Shown here: one piece after another, positions 34,130 through 43,218 of the stretch
Position numbering within the stretch: position 1 is the stretch's first letter
How the letters are laid out: each line of letters begins with the position of its first letter
Source: an uncultured Hungatella sp.
GTDB taxonomy: Bacteria > Bacillota > Clostridia > Lachnospirales > Lachnospiraceae
Assembly (NCBI GenBank): GCA_947089145.1
Contig: CAMUJH010000004.1
Span: 50,601 to 114,600, forward strand
Reading direction: 5' to 3'
Length of the DNA stretch: 64,000 bases
Notes under the pieces: model-generated
Databases searched by the model: none
Seen by the model: only the letters and a program-made list of their open reading frames with translations
What the model was told of the DNA's origin: nothing
Program-made: the position numbers and the translations under genes

Positions 34130-35056
34130 ATGCATAAATACGTCATCAAACGTCTTATCATGTTAATTCCGGTAGTAATAGGTGTATCCTTCCTGGTTTT
34201 CTTTATTATGTCACTGGCTCCAGGAGATACGGCAAGGACAATTCTTGGCGAGGATGCCCCTATTGAGGCTATCGAAGCGCTGAATGAAGAGTTAGGCCTT
34301 AATGACCCGGTGCTGATCCGGTACGGGCGTTACATGATGGGCCTGGCTCACGGAGATCTGGGAACGTCCTACAAATCAGGCCGTTCCGTGTTTACGGAGG
34401 TTATGTCAAGATTTCCGGACACATTGAAACTGGCCTTTTGGGGCATGCTGTTTGCCGTGGTTTTATCCATCCCCATCGGCATCATATCCGCTACCAGACA
34501 GTATTCTCTCATAGACAGCGTCAGCATGGTTTTTGCCCTTTTGGGAGTGGCTACCCCCAACTTCTGGCTGGGGCTTATGCTGATCATCGGTTTTTCCCTT
34601 CATCTCAGATGGTTTCCGTCCGGCGGCTCCGAGGGGTGGAAGGCTTTGGTGCTTCCGGTTATTACCCTTGGAACCGGCTGCATGGCCAACATAACCAGGA
34701 CAACCCGCTCTTCCATGCTGGAGGTGATCCGCCAGGACTATATCCGCACGGCAAAGGCAAAGGGCGTTAACAGCAGAAACGTCATCTATAAACACGCTTT
34801 AAAAAATGCCCTGATTCCCGTGGTTACGGTTATCGGGCTGCAGTTCGGCTCCCTGCTTGGCGGCGCCGTGCTGACGGAGGCCGTGTTCTCCTGGCCGGGG
34901 GTGGGAACTTTTCTGGTTAACAGCATTAAGGCCAAAGACACTCCGGCAGTGCTGGGGTGCGTGATCATCTTTTCCATATGCTTCAGCATTGTGAACTTGT
35001 GCGTGGATATCCTTTATGCTTACATAGATCCGAGAATAAAGTCAAAATACAAATAA
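34130..35056 (+). CDS. Peptide ABC transporter permease, DppB/OppB type
   Basis: 308 residues, six membrane helices. It opens MHKYVIKRLIMLIPVVIGVS like DppB, and contains the conserved loop EVIRQDYIRTAKAKGVNSRN (the EAA-like ATPase contact) and the tail FSWPGVGTFLVNSIKAKDTPAVLG. AAGGAGG lies just before the ATG. It forms the channel with the next gene. Confidence 0.93.
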   Translation: MHKYVIKRLIMLIPVVIGVSFLVFFIMSLAPGDTARTILGEDAPIEAIEALNEELGLNDPVLIRYGRYMMGLAHGDLGTSYKSGRSVFTEVMSRFPDTLKLAFWGMLFAVVLSIPIGIISATRQYSLIDSVSMVFALLGVATPNFWLGLMLIIGFSLHLRWFPSGGSEGWKALVLPVITLGTGCMANITRTTRSSMLEVIRQDYIRTAKAKGVNSRNVIYKHALKNALIPVVTVIGLQFGSLLGGAVLTEAVFSWPGVGTFLVNSIKAKDTPAVLGCVIIFSICFSIVNLCVDILYAYIDPRIKSKYK

Positions 35057-35069
35057 GGAGGTGACAGCA

Positions 35070-35939
35070 ATGGAGAATAAGAAAGCAAAGAAACGTTCCA
35101 TGACCATGGAAGTATGCCAGCGGCTGGCAAAAAATAAAATGGCCATGTTAGGGCTGGCGATTCTGATCGTGCTGGTATTGTGTGCGGTCTTTGCCGATGT
35201 GATCGCAGATTATGAAACCAAGGTTGTCGCCCAGAATATTGCGAACCGTTTAAAGGGGCCAAGTGCGGAGCACTGGTTTGGGACTGACGAGTTCGGGCGC
35301 GATATTTTTGCCAGAATTATTCATGGCTCCAGGGTGTCTTTGGTGGTAGGGCTGATTTCCGTATCGGTTTCCCTGATTGCAGGAGGCTGCCTGGGGGCAT
35401 TTGCAGGGTTTTACGGCGGAAAGATTGACAATGTTATTATGCGTGTCATGGATATATTTCTGGCAGTGCCCAGCACGCTGCTGGCCATGACCATCGTAGC
35501 GGCGTTGGGAAGCAGCCTGATCAATGTTATGCTGGCCATCGGGATTTCAGGCATTCCAAACTACGCCAGGATCGTCCGGGCTGCGGTCATGAGCGTGAAA
35601 GATCAGGAATTTGTAGAGTCTTCCAGGGCCATCGGCGCCAGCAGCATGACCACGATTTTCCGGGAGATCATCCCCAACTGCATGGCTCCTATTATTGTGC
35701 AGGTGACATTATCCGTGGCAAGCGCCATTTTGTCTACGGCGTCTTTAAGCTTTATCGGCTTGGGCGTTCAGCCGCCTGATCCGGAGTGGGGCGCCATGCT
35801 TTCAGGAGGGCGCAACTTCCTAAGGGACGCAGTACATTTGACCTTGTTCCCGGGCCTTGCCATTGTTATTACCATCCTGGCGCTGAACTTGCTCGGCGAC
35901 GGGCTTCGGGATGCCCTTGACCCTAGATTAAAGCAGTAG
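35070..35939 (+). CDS. Peptide ABC transporter permease, DppC/OppC type
   Basis: 289 residues from ATG 35070; AAGGAGGTGA (35055-35064) is the ribosome site, which overlaps an alternative in-frame GTG at 35061. Typical DppC features: cytoplasmic basic N-terminus, GTDEFGRDIFARIIHGSRVS, the coupling loop DQEFVESSRAIGASSMTTIF, and the end LLGDGLRDALDPRLKQ. It pairs with the DppB-like permease 13 bp upstream. Confidence 0.93.
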   Translation: MENKKAKKRSMTMEVCQRLAKNKMAMLGLAILIVLVLCAVFADVIADYETKVVAQNIANRLKGPSAEHWFGTDEFGRDIFARIIHGSRVSLVVGLISVSVSLIAGGCLGAFAGFYGGKIDNVIMRVMDIFLAVPSTLLAMTIVAALGSSLINVMLAIGISGIPNYARIVRAAVMSVKDQEFVESSRAIGASSMTTIFREIIPNCMAPIIVQVTLSVASAILSTASLSFIGLGVQPPDPEWGAMLSGGRNFLRDAVHLTLFPGLAIVITILALNLLGDGLRDALDPRLKQ

Positions 35940-36058
35940 CTTTTCATGGGGCCGCCGGCAGGCGGGCCATGAAGCCGGAAATCTGGAGGATGAATTTGAC
36001 ATCCCTGTAGGAAGGCCGCCTTGCCAGGCGGCAGACATGATAGTAAGGAGGCAGGAAA

Positions 36059-37072
36059 GTGGCAGAAAATGACGTAAAATACACATTAGATATAAAAGAT
36101 TTGGAGGTTCAGTTTAAGACCGTAGACGGCGTGGTGAGGGCGGTTAACGGAATTGACCTGTCGATTCAGAAGGGACAGACCCTGGGGCTGGTGGGAGAAA
36201 CCGGCGCAGGCAAGACCACCACGGCTCTGTCCATTCTCCGCCTGGTTCCGGACCCGCCGGGCAAGATCACGGGAGGGACCATTACCCTGGAGGGCAAGGA
36301 TCTGTTTGCCTTCAGTGAGAAGGAGATGGAGACTATAAGGGGAAGCCAGGTATCCATGATTTTCCAGGACCCCATGACGTCCCTGAATCCGGTTATGACA
36401 GTGGGGGATCAGATTGCAGAGGTCATTCAGCTTCATGATAAGATTGATCAGAAAGGGGCTTTGGAGAAAGCAAAGGCCATGCTGGAGATGGTTGGGATTC
36501 CGGGAAACCGGAGCACAGAGTATCCCCACCAGTTTTCCGGCGGCATGAAACAGCGGGTGATTATTGCCATGGCCCTGGTGTGCAATCCCCATTTGCTGAT
36601 TGCTGACGAGCCTACGACGGCCCTGGACGTGACGATTCAGGCGCAGGTGCTGGATTTGATGCAGAAGCTGAGGGAAAAGTACGGGACCTCCATGCTGATG
36701 ATTACCCATGACCTTGGCATCGTGGCGGAGGTCTGCGATGACGTGAGCATTATGTATGCAGGCCGTATTGTGGAGCACGGCACATTGGAGGACATTTTTG
36801 AGTCTACCAGCCATCCCTATACGGAAGGGCTTTTTGGGTCTTTGCCTAATATAGAGAACAGGCAGGAGCAGTTAAAGCCAATTCCGGGATTAATGCCTGA
36901 TCCTACGGATCTGCCCTCTGGATGCACGTTCCACCCCAGGTGCAAGTACTGCAAAGATATCTGCAGGAGCCGGGTTCCGGCAGTGACAAAGCTTTCGGAT
37001 ACTCATCTGGTAGCCTGCCTGGCCTATGAGGAGGGAACGGGAGTGACATTAGGAGGTGACGGCAATGAGTGA
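36059..37072 (+). CDS. Peptide ABC transporter ATPase, DppD/OppD type
   Basis: 337 residues, GTG start nine bases behind AAGGAGG (36043-36049). Walker A reads GETGAGKTT rather than the common GESGSGKS; the signature is [15 protein letters not shown] and Walker [13 protein letters not shown]. The C-terminal oligopeptide-transporter extension has the Cys cluster ([18 protein letters not shown]) that binds an iron-sulfur cluster in relatives. It overlaps the next gene. The 119-bp gap before it contains two small GC-rich hairpins. Confidence 0.92.
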   Translation: MAENDVKYTLDIKDLEVQFKTVDGVVRAVNGIDLSIQKGQTLGLVGETGAGKTTTALSILRLVPDPPGKITGGTITLEGKDLFAFSEKEMETIRGSQVSMIFQDPMTSLNPVMTVGDQIAEVIQLHDKIDQKGALEKAKAMLEMVGIPGNRSTEYPHQFSGGMKQRVIIAMALVCNPHLLIADEPTTALDVTIQAQVLDLMQKLREKYGTSMLMITHDLGIVAEVCDDVSIMYAGRIVEHGTLEDIFESTSHPYTEGLFGSLPNIENRQEQLKPIPGLMPDPTDLPSGCTFHPRCKYCKDICRSRVPAVTKLSDTHLVACLAYEEGTGVTLGGDGNE

Positions 37073-38021
37073 TGTCCTGTTGGATGTAAGGAATCTAAAA
37101 AAATATTTTAATACTCCCAATGGGGTGCTTCATGCGGTTGACGATGTAACCTTTACGCTGGAGAGAGGAAAGACCCTGGGAGTGGTGGGAGAGTCGGGAT
37201 GCGGAAAGTCCACTACGGGACGGGCTATTCTGCGGCTTCATGAGCCTACCAGCGGGGAAGTGTTTTTTGAGGGGAAGGATGTTACGAAAGTTTCCAATCA
37301 GGAAATGCGCCATCTCCGCTCTCAGATGCAGATTATTTTTCAGGACCCCTTTGCTTCTCTGAATCCCCGCAAGACGGTCAGCGAGATCATCGGGGAGCCT
37401 TTGCGGCTGTATAAGGTACATAAGAACAAAAAGGAGCAGCAGGATCATGTGCTGGAACTGATGGAGCTGGTGGGGCTTTCCGAAAGGCTGGTGAATACGT
37501 ATCCCCATGAGCTGGACGGCGGACGGCGGCAGAGGATTGGGATTGCCAGGGCCCTGGCCATGAGGCCAAAGTTTATCGTGTGCGATGAGCCGGTGTCAGC
37601 CCTGGATGTGTCGATTCAGGCTCAGATCTTAAATCTGCTTAAGCAGCTGCAGCACGATTTGGGGCTTACTTATATTTTTATTACCCATGATTTGTCTGTG
37701 GTCAATTACTTTTCTGATGAGATTATGGTGATGTATCTGGGAAAGGTGGTGGAGCACGCTTCTTCAGAGAAGCTGTTTGAGCATCCTACCCATCCTTATA
37801 CCAAGGCGCTTCTGTCGGCCATTCCGGTGCCGAAGCTGGGGGAGAAAAAGAAAAGGATTCTGCTTAAGGGGGAGATCACTTCTCCCATCGACCCGAAACC
37901 GGGATGCAGGTTTGCGCCAAGATGCGAGTATGCCAGACCGGAGTGCTTTGAGAGGACGCCGGAACTTAAGGAAAATGAGCCAGGGCATTTCGTGGCCTGC
38001 CATTTCAGCGGGGAGTTTTAG
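37065..38021 (+). CDS. Peptide ABC transporter ATPase, DppF/OppF type
   Basis: 318 residues from ATG 37065, placed by AGGAGGTGA just upstream; it overlaps the OppD-like stop by 8 bases. Walker [10 protein letters not shown], Walker [13 protein letters not shown]. The signature segment reads [15 protein letters not shown], with Asp-Gly-Gly-Arg in place of Ser-Gly-Gly-Gln, a variant found in some OppF proteins. The C-terminal cluster [15 protein letters not shown] is present. Completes a five-subunit importer. Confidence 0.92.
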   Translation: MSDVLLDVRNLKKYFNTPNGVLHAVDDVTFTLERGKTLGVVGESGCGKSTTGRAILRLHEPTSGEVFFEGKDVTKVSNQEMRHLRSQMQIIFQDPFASLNPRKTVSEIIGEPLRLYKVHKNKKEQQDHVLELMELVGLSERLVNTYPHELDGGRRQRIGIARALAMRPKFIVCDEPVSALDVSIQAQILNLLKQLQHDLGLTYIFITHDLSVVNYFSDEIMVMYLGKVVEHASSEKLFEHPTHPYTKALLSAIPVPKLGEKKKRILLKGEITSPIDPKPGCRFAPRCEYARPECFERTPELKENEPGHFVACHFSGEF

Positions 38022-38169
38022 AGAGGGCAGCTTTGGGCGGCCCCCTGTGACTCTGGCTTGACTGCTGATTGGACGAGGATATTGGATTAGAGAGAACAGG
38101 AATTGAATAGCCGGAAGTGGCGGCGCAGTGACGGCGTCAGCACCCGGCGGATTAAGATTAGGAGACGTT

Positions 38170-39213
38170 ATGGTGGAATATAAGATTGATAATGAGTTTG
38201 TGTTGAAGTGCCTTGAGGAGATTATTAATACGCCCAGCCCGGTAAGCTACTATGAGGAGATTAATCCGGTAATTGAAAAGTATGCGGAGATGTTTGGGCA
38301 GAAGGTGACTTATGACAGGAAGCATACGGCTTATATTGCCGTTGAGGGGGAGGACAACTCGAAGACCGTTATGGTAGGCGCCCATTTGGATACGCTTGGC
38401 ATGGTGGTGCGCAGGATTGATGACAACGGGTGCCTCCGCGTCCGCCAGCTGGGCGGCTTAAATTTCCCCAGCCTGGAGGGGGAGACGGTGCATGTAGTTA
38501 CCAGGGAAGGGAAGAAGTACAGCGGCATTATGGCCTGCCAGTCCCACTCGGTTCATGTGTTTGATGACGCCAAGACTTTGGAAAGAAATGAGAACACCAT
38601 GATTATCAGTCTGGACGAGGACGTTCATACTAAGGATGAAGTGAGGGCCCTGGGAATCCGCCATGGGGATATTATTTATCCGGAACCCCATTTCCAGCGC
38701 ACGGAAAAGGGATTTGTGAAATCCAGGTTTTTGGATGACAAGGCGGCTGTGGCAGCGGTTTTTGGAATGTTAAAGTATCTGTCGGATCATGGGCAAAAGC
38801 CCAAGTACAGGACGCTTCTGGCCTTTCCCCATTTTGAGGAGATCGGGCTTGGAGGGACTTATGTCCCGCCGGAAGTGGAGGAGTTTGTGGCTGTTGATAT
38901 CGGGCTCGTTGGACCGGATTATGATGGAAATGAGCATTCGGTCAGCATCTGCAGCAAGGATGCCTCAACGCCTTATGACAGGGCCCTGACCAACCGGCTT
39001 ATTGGGCAGGCCAAAAAGGCTGGGTGCAGGTATGAGATTGATATCTTCTACCGGTACGGCACAGATGCCAATGCGGCGCTGAAGGCCGGGAATAACCTGG
39101 CGGCCGGGGCATTTGGAATGGCGGTGTTTGGAAGCCACAGCATGGAGAGATGCCACATGGACGGGATCGAGAATACGGCGAAACTGATCACGGCGTATGT
39201 GCTGGATATTTAA
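38170..39213 (+). CDS. M42-family metallo-aminopeptidase
   Basis: 347 residues from ATG 38170 (TTAGGAGACG upstream). Metal ligands and catalytic residues of the M42 (PepA/TET, glucanase-like) family are visible: GAHLDTLGMVV, the bridging Asp in RFLDDKAAV, FEEIGLGG with the catalytic Glu pair, AVDIGLVG and the last His in HSMERCHMDG. It trims peptides from the N-terminus and lies directly behind the peptide importer, so it probably digests the imported peptides. Ends at a terminator. Confidence 0.93.
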   Translation: MVEYKIDNEFVLKCLEEIINTPSPVSYYEEINPVIEKYAEMFGQKVTYDRKHTAYIAVEGEDNSKTVMVGAHLDTLGMVVRRIDDNGCLRVRQLGGLNFPSLEGETVHVVTREGKKYSGIMACQSHSVHVFDDAKTLERNENTMIISLDEDVHTKDEVRALGIRHGDIIYPEPHFQRTEKGFVKSRFLDDKAAVAAVFGMLKYLSDHGQKPKYRTLLAFPHFEEIGLGGTYVPPEVEEFVAVDIGLVGPDYDGNEHSVSICSKDASTPYDRALTNRLIGQAKKAGCRYEIDIFYRYGTDANAALKAGNNLAAGAFGMAVFGSHSMERCHMDGIENTAKLITAYVLDI

Positions 39214-39290
39214 AGGGATCTGGATAAATGTTAAAAGGGCCGGGCGGAGACCGCAAGAGGCAATATGGTTTGAGTATCACAATCTGATAA

Positions 39291-39326
39291 AATGCACCCA
39301 AGGCTGACTTTGGGTGCATTTTTTAT
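39291..39326 (+). terminator. Terminator of the peptide transporter-peptidase unit
   Basis: Perfect 11-bp stem AATGCACCCAA (39291-39301) and TTGGGTGCATT (39310-39320) followed by a run of T. Repeat copy 2 begins immediately after it. Confidence 0.88.
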
Positions 39327-39450
39327 TTCATAGGAAATTGCGCCCTATGAAATAAAAACGCTCCGCAAGGATGCGCACTCTGCGCAAAGGAAAATGGCTG
39401 CTGCCGCAGCCGCGCTCCGGCGCAAGTGTGCGGCAAGACCCACACTTTTT
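39327..39450 (+). repeat. 125-bp dispersed hairpin repeat, copy 2
   Basis: Matches 2616-2740 with about ten substitutions and one fewer T at the end. The CATAGG/CCTATG and GGCTGC/GCAGCC hairpins are kept, while the last hairpin (GTGTG/CACAC) is weakened by mismatches. As at copy 1, it starts directly behind a rho-independent terminator. Confidence 0.8.
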
Positions 39451-39538
39451 ATAGAAAGTAGAATGCAAATTCAGAAAGCGGAAATTGTACTTTTTGCTTT
39501 TATTATTCCGAAAAACAGATAATATCATTCCTTTCGGA

Positions 39539-39567
39539 TTGATACTGTTCCTAAAATAGGGTATAAT
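39539..39567 (+). promoter_or_regulatory. Promoter of the Fic gene
   Basis: TTGATA (39539-39544), exactly 17 bp, TATAAT (39562-39567), ending 27 bp before the start codon. Confidence 0.78.
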
Positions 39568-39593
39568 GTTTTGAAAAGCGAGGGTTACAATTT

Positions 39594-40493
39594 ATGTATG
39601 TGACGGTAAAACAGGCTGCAGAGAAATGGGGGATTTCTGACAGGCGTGTGCGCCTATTATGCGCAGAAGGCAAAGTTTTTGGTGCCGTCCGAGAAGGACG
39701 CAGCTGGATGATCCCGGCAGACGCAAAAAAACCAGAGGATGGACGGTTTAAAGCAACTGAAAGTTTACTGACAGCTATAGACAGGAAGAAAAGGGAACTG
39801 GATGCCAGGCGTCCGCTGACTGAGGGGGAATTGGAACGGTTGACTGAGGAATTTGTTGTTGAGTATACCTATAATTCCAATGCTATTGAAGGAAATACCC
39901 TGACCTTGCGTGAGACGGATATGGTTTTGCGCGGTCTGACGATTGACAGGAAACCTTTAAAAGATCATATGGAGGCAGTGGGGCATAAAGAGGCATTTGA
40001 TTTTGTGAGGGACTTGGTAAAAGATCAGATGCCTTTATCGGAGAGTATCATCAAGCAGGTCCACTATCTTGTGCTGGCGGATAAACGAGAGGATCGGGGT
40101 GTTTACAGAAGGGTTCCTGTCAGGATCATGGGAGCAAGGCATGAACCAATCCAGCCGTATTTGATCCAGCCTAAGATGGAACAGTTACTGGAGGTTTATG
40201 GAAAAAGTACAGAGCATATCATTCCCCGGCTTGCACGGTTTCATATTGAATTCGAGGGAATTCATCCTTTTATTGACGGAAACGGAAGGACCGGGAGGCT
40301 GCTTGTGAATTTGGAATTGATGAAAGCCGGATATCCGCCAATTGACATTAAGTTTGCAGACAGGATTTCTTACTACGATGCGTTTGATGAATACTATGTA
40401 AAACATAATCTGGCTGCAATGGAAAAACTGTTTGCAGGTTATGTAAATGCAAGACTGGACAGTTACTTGAATATGCTTGAGGTTCTGCAATGA
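39594..40493 (+). CDS. Fic-domain protein (AMPylase-type) with N-terminal DNA-binding region
   Basis: 299 residues. Residues 1-45 resemble a MerR/excisionase helix-turn-helix (VTVKQAAEKWGISDRRVRLL). The Fic core has the full catalytic motif HPFIDGNGRTGR (His224), and an N-terminal inhibitory motif fits (S/T)xxxE(G/N) at Ser95-Gly100 (SNAIEG), so this is a class II, self-inhibited Fic enzyme. Such proteins transfer AMP or a related group to target proteins. The combination is widespread in Bacteroides and clostridia. The target is unknown; no separate antitoxin gene is evident. Confidence 0.92.
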   Translation: MYVTVKQAAEKWGISDRRVRLLCAEGKVFGAVREGRSWMIPADAKKPEDGRFKATESLLTAIDRKKRELDARRPLTEGELERLTEEFVVEYTYNSNAIEGNTLTLRETDMVLRGLTIDRKPLKDHMEAVGHKEAFDFVRDLVKDQMPLSESIIKQVHYLVLADKREDRGVYRRVPVRIMGARHEPIQPYLIQPKMEQLLEVYGKSTEHIIPRLARFHIEFEGIHPFIDGNGRTGRLLVNLELMKAGYPPIDIKFADRISYYDAFDEYYVKHNLAAMEKLFAGYVNARLDSYLNMLEVLQ

Positions 40494-40571
40494 TTGCATC
40501 ACAATCACAAGCATGTAATTTTCGGAGATTCAAGTCTACAGATAGAAGACCAGGTCTTTCCATCACATTTC

Positions 40572-40826
40572 ATGAAAGCCTTTAAAAAGCGCATGCAGAG
40601 CTTCTTACAGATTGGCGAGAAATTAACGCCAAAACAATGGAAAACCGGTATACAGCCTTCGCATTCTGAATATGCCAGCGGCAGATATGCGGAATATCAG
40701 CGAAAATATGGCGCGGCTGCTAAAGAAGCTCCATTGTTGAAAAAAGGGAGAAATCGTATGCAATACGGGACCATGGCCCGCTTTGCGGAAAAGTTATCTG
40801 CACTTGGAACTCAGATATTATTTTAA
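40572..40826 (+). CDS. Small hypothetical protein, doubtful
   Basis: The frame is open from 40494 directly after the Fic stop; the first ATG is at 40572, giving 84 residues (MKAFKKRMQSFLQIGEKLTP...). It is basic with a Lys/Arg-rich middle. I see no ribosome site before the ATG and no recognisable domain. It could be the tail of a decayed gene. The rest of the 537-bp stretch to 41030 holds only the promoter of the next gene. Confidence 0.3.
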   Translation: MKAFKKRMQSFLQIGEKLTPKQWKTGIQPSHSEYASGRYAEYQRKYGAAAKEAPLLKKGRNRMQYGTMARFAEKLSALGTQILF

Positions 40827-40882
40827 GGGGGAAGTGGGATCTTGGCAGACATGGCGGCTGGGAGCGCTACAGCCATATTTTA

Positions 40883-40911
40883 TTGATTTTAAGGGGAAAA
40901 GATAGTATAAT
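40883..40911 (+). promoter_or_regulatory. Promoter of the surface flavin reductase gene
   Basis: TTGATT (40883-40888), 17 bp, TATAAT (40906-40911). The long leader (about 110 bp) to the start codon shows no obvious riboswitch. Confidence 0.72.
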
Positions 40912-41030
40912 GTTGGCATAAAATGCAGGCTAGGCGTTTTGCAGACGCCATAACCTGGCGCTGTTTTGCGGGATGGCTGTGTAAAGCCAAGGCAGGCAGT
41001 GTCAAAATAAAAAGAAGAGGGGTAAGTATT

Positions 41031-42803
41031 ATGAGGAAAAGAGTATTGGCGCTTTGCGTCACGGCAGCGGTGGGCATGACTGCCTGTTCATCGGGAGGGG
41101 AGACTCAGCCTGCTGCGGAGACTGTCCAGGAGTCCCAAACCACGGCAGAACAGACTACGGCTGCGGAGACGGAGACGGAACCGGAATCTTCTGCTGAGGA
41201 GGCGGCTTCCGGAACCTTTGAAGGTGCGGGCAATGGATTCGGGGGAGAGCTGCAGGTAAAGGTTACAGTAACCGACGGCAAGATGGAGGACATTGAGGTT
41301 GTGTCCCACCATGAAAGCTCGGTGGTGTTCAATCGGGCGCTTCCTATTATTACGGAGCGCATTTTGGAGGCTCAGAGTCCGGAGGTGGACAGCGTGACCG
41401 GAGCCACCTTTACCTCCTATGCGGTGAAAGCGGCAGTGGCGGAGGCTATGAAGGAGCAGGGAACCGAATTCGGTGAGATTACCTTTGCAACCCAAGGGCC
41501 GGCGGTGGAGCAGGTTCAGGGGGAGGACGTACATACTCAGCTTGTGATTGTAGGAGGAGGCCCGGCAGGACTGGGCGCTGCCATTACAGCCAAGGAAAAC
41601 GGGCTTGAGGATGTGCTGGTTGTGGAGAAGCTGGATATTTTAAGCGGCAACGGCAAATTTGATTTGAACTTTTATGATGTGTTTAACTCCGAGGCACAGA
41701 AGGCCAATGGGGTTGAAGACTCTGTTGAGAAGTTTATTGAGGATATGAAGGACGCAGGCAACACGCCGGAGAGGCTGCAGGTGTGGGCTGAGGGCGAGTC
41801 TGTCATTGACGCATGGCTGAGAAGCTTCGGGGTGGAATTAAACCACAATTACGGCGGAAGGAATCACATGAAGGATAAGGACAACTACGCAGGCGAGGCG
41901 ATTCAGGACGGCATGGAGGCTCAGGCCAAGAAGCTTGGGGTGGAAATCCGCACTGGCACAAAGGGGACTGATCTGATTTTTGACGGCGACAAGGTTGTAG
42001 GCGTTACTGTGGAGTCTAAGGCGGAGAAGTACAATATTATGGCGGATGCGGTTATTATCGCCACTGGCGGATTTTCCTATAATAAAGATTTGCTGGCTAA
42101 GTATGCTCCTGGATATGAGGTGCTGAACACGTCTAATCAGATGGGTGCTACCGGTGATTTTGTTCCTGTCTTTGAGAAATACGGGTTTAAGCTGGAGCAC
42201 ATGGATACCATCCGGGTTATCCCCACCATTCTGATTCCTTCCAGAGATTTGACCAACAGCGGCGCAGGCAGCGTGTATGTGAACGGAAACGGGGAGAGGT
42301 TTGTCAATGAGCGCCTGGGCGGACTGGAGATGGGCACAGCCATCCTTGACCAGGATGTGACCTGGATGGTGGTGGATACCAAGAAGGTTGAGGACAACGC
42401 CAATGTGAGGAAGCAGGTGAAGGGCGGCAAGTTTATCGAGGCTGCTACCTGGGAGGAGCTGGCGGATATGATGGGCGTAAACAAAGAGAATTTTGTGAAG
42501 ACCATTGAGGCTTATAACAAGAATGCGGAAGACGGCGCAGAGGACGAGTTCGGCCATACGCCGGAGCGGGCGCTTCTGCCGGAAGGGCCATATTATGCCT
42601 CTAAGATCGAGTCCGCGGTCCATATGACCAAAGGCGGCGTGTCTGCTAATGAACATGCTCAGATCCTGAGGGAGGACGGCAGCGCAGTGGACGGACTGTA
42701 CGGAGCTGGGGAAGTGACCTGGCAGAGCGGCGGATATTCCCAGTCTGTAGTGTTCGGAAGGATCTCCGGTCAGGAGGCAGCGGCTTATATTCAGGGGAAT
42801 TAG
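41031..42803 (+). CDS. Lipoprotein flavin reductase: FMN-binding domain plus fumarate-reductase-type FAD domain
   Basis: 590 residues from ATG 41031; the upstream open frame lacks a signal peptide start. Lipobox Cys19 (MTACSS), acidic Thr/Glu linker, then an FMN-binding domain ending in DSVTGATFTSYAV, the site where ApbE attaches FMN to Thr. A FAD oxidoreductase domain starts LVIVGGGPAGLGAA and ends YGAGEVTWQSGGYSQSVVFG. This layout matches extracellular flavocytochrome-like reductases of Gram-positives (fumarate, urocanate, cinnamate and similar acceptors), without heme sites. The acceptor is unknown. Confidence 0.9.
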   Translation: MRKRVLALCVTAAVGMTACSSGGETQPAAETVQESQTTAEQTTAAETETEPESSAEEAASGTFEGAGNGFGGELQVKVTVTDGKMEDIEVVSHHESSVVFNRALPIITERILEAQSPEVDSVTGATFTSYAVKAAVAEAMKEQGTEFGEITFATQGPAVEQVQGEDVHTQLVIVGGGPAGLGAAITAKENGLEDVLVVEKLDILSGNGKFDLNFYDVFNSEAQKANGVEDSVEKFIEDMKDAGNTPERLQVWAEGESVIDAWLRSFGVELNHNYGGRNHMKDKDNYAGEAIQDGMEAQAKKLGVEIRTGTKGTDLIFDGDKVVGVTVESKAEKYNIMADAVIIATGGFSYNKDLLAKYAPGYEVLNTSNQMGATGDFVPVFEKYGFKLEHMDTIRVIPTILIPSRDLTNSGAGSVYVNGNGERFVNERLGGLEMGTAILDQDVTWMVVDTKKVEDNANVRKQVKGGKFIEAATWEELADMMGVNKENFVKTIEAYNKNAEDGAEDEFGHTPERALLPEGPYYASKIESAVHMTKGGVSANEHAQILREDGSAVDGLYGAGEVTWQSGGYSQSVVFGRISGQEAAAYIQGN

Positions 42804-42804
42804 G

Positions 42805-42961
42805 CCGGCATGGGGCAAAAGCAGAATTCACTTAACTAAATGGCATTGGTTTACTTCCCATGCCAGACACAGCGCTGTCCGGCATGGAGGATGCACGTAA
42901 TGGCAGCGAACCAGGCCGCCCCGCCCATCGCTGCAGGCGATTTTAAATGGCGGCCTGGGTT
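42805..42961 (+). repeat. Full copy of the variable-stem repeat
   Basis: Order: GGCATGGG (42807-42814), conserved arm GCAGAATTCACTTAACTAAA and GCATTGG, CCCATGCC (42857-42864), inner GACA/TGTC stem, GGCATGG (42881-42887), box GGAGGATGCACGTAATGGC (42886-42904), then a second hairpin AACCAGGCCGCC/GGCGGCCTGGGTT (42909-42961). The middle strand CCATGCC can pair with either the first or the third GGCATGG, so two folds exclude each other. It fills the gap between the reductase gene and the small membrane protein gene. Confidence 0.72.
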
Positions 42962-43027
42962 ACAGCCCGCTGGGCGTCAGGGAACTGTATGATAGAATAT
43001 ATGAAATCAGACGTGCCATGATTTCTG

Positions 43028-43056
43028 TTGATAAATAGAACATTTGGGTATATAAT
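43028..43056 (+). promoter_or_regulatory. Promoter of the 30-residue membrane protein gene
   Basis: TTGATA (43028-43033), exactly 17 bp, TATAAT (43051-43056). Confidence 0.78.
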
Positions 43057-43112
43057 GGATCAGCAGGGAACAGAAGCAGACATCTGCAAAAGAAACAAAG
43101 GGGGAATCAGCT

Positions 43113-43205
43113 ATGTATGAAACTGTGAAAATAGTGCTTGATATTGCGTTCGTTGCAGTTGCGGCATTCGCAATTTATTCGGCTATTAAGAAGAAAAAGA
43201 AATAA
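43113..43205 (+). CDS. 30-residue single-span membrane protein
   Basis: ATG 43113 to TAA 43205 encodes MYETVKIVLDIAFVAVAAFA then IYSAIKKKKK: a short N-terminus, one hydrophobic helix of about 18 residues and a basic tail, predicting N-out/C-in insertion by the positive-inside rule. AAAGGGGG (43097-43104) is the ribosome site. The gene has its own near-consensus promoter and an immediate terminator, so it is a complete monocistronic unit. It resembles small regulatory membrane proteins or hydrophobic toxins, but I recognise no family. Confidence 0.65.
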   Translation: MYETVKIVLDIAFVAVAAFAIYSAIKKKKK

Positions 43206-43218
43206 CCTGTATATTTAG

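Noticed and set aside
41838-42818. Minus-strand frame of 326 codons opposite the flavin reductase
   Set aside because: Antisense to clear FMN and FAD motifs; no start signals or recognisable domain.
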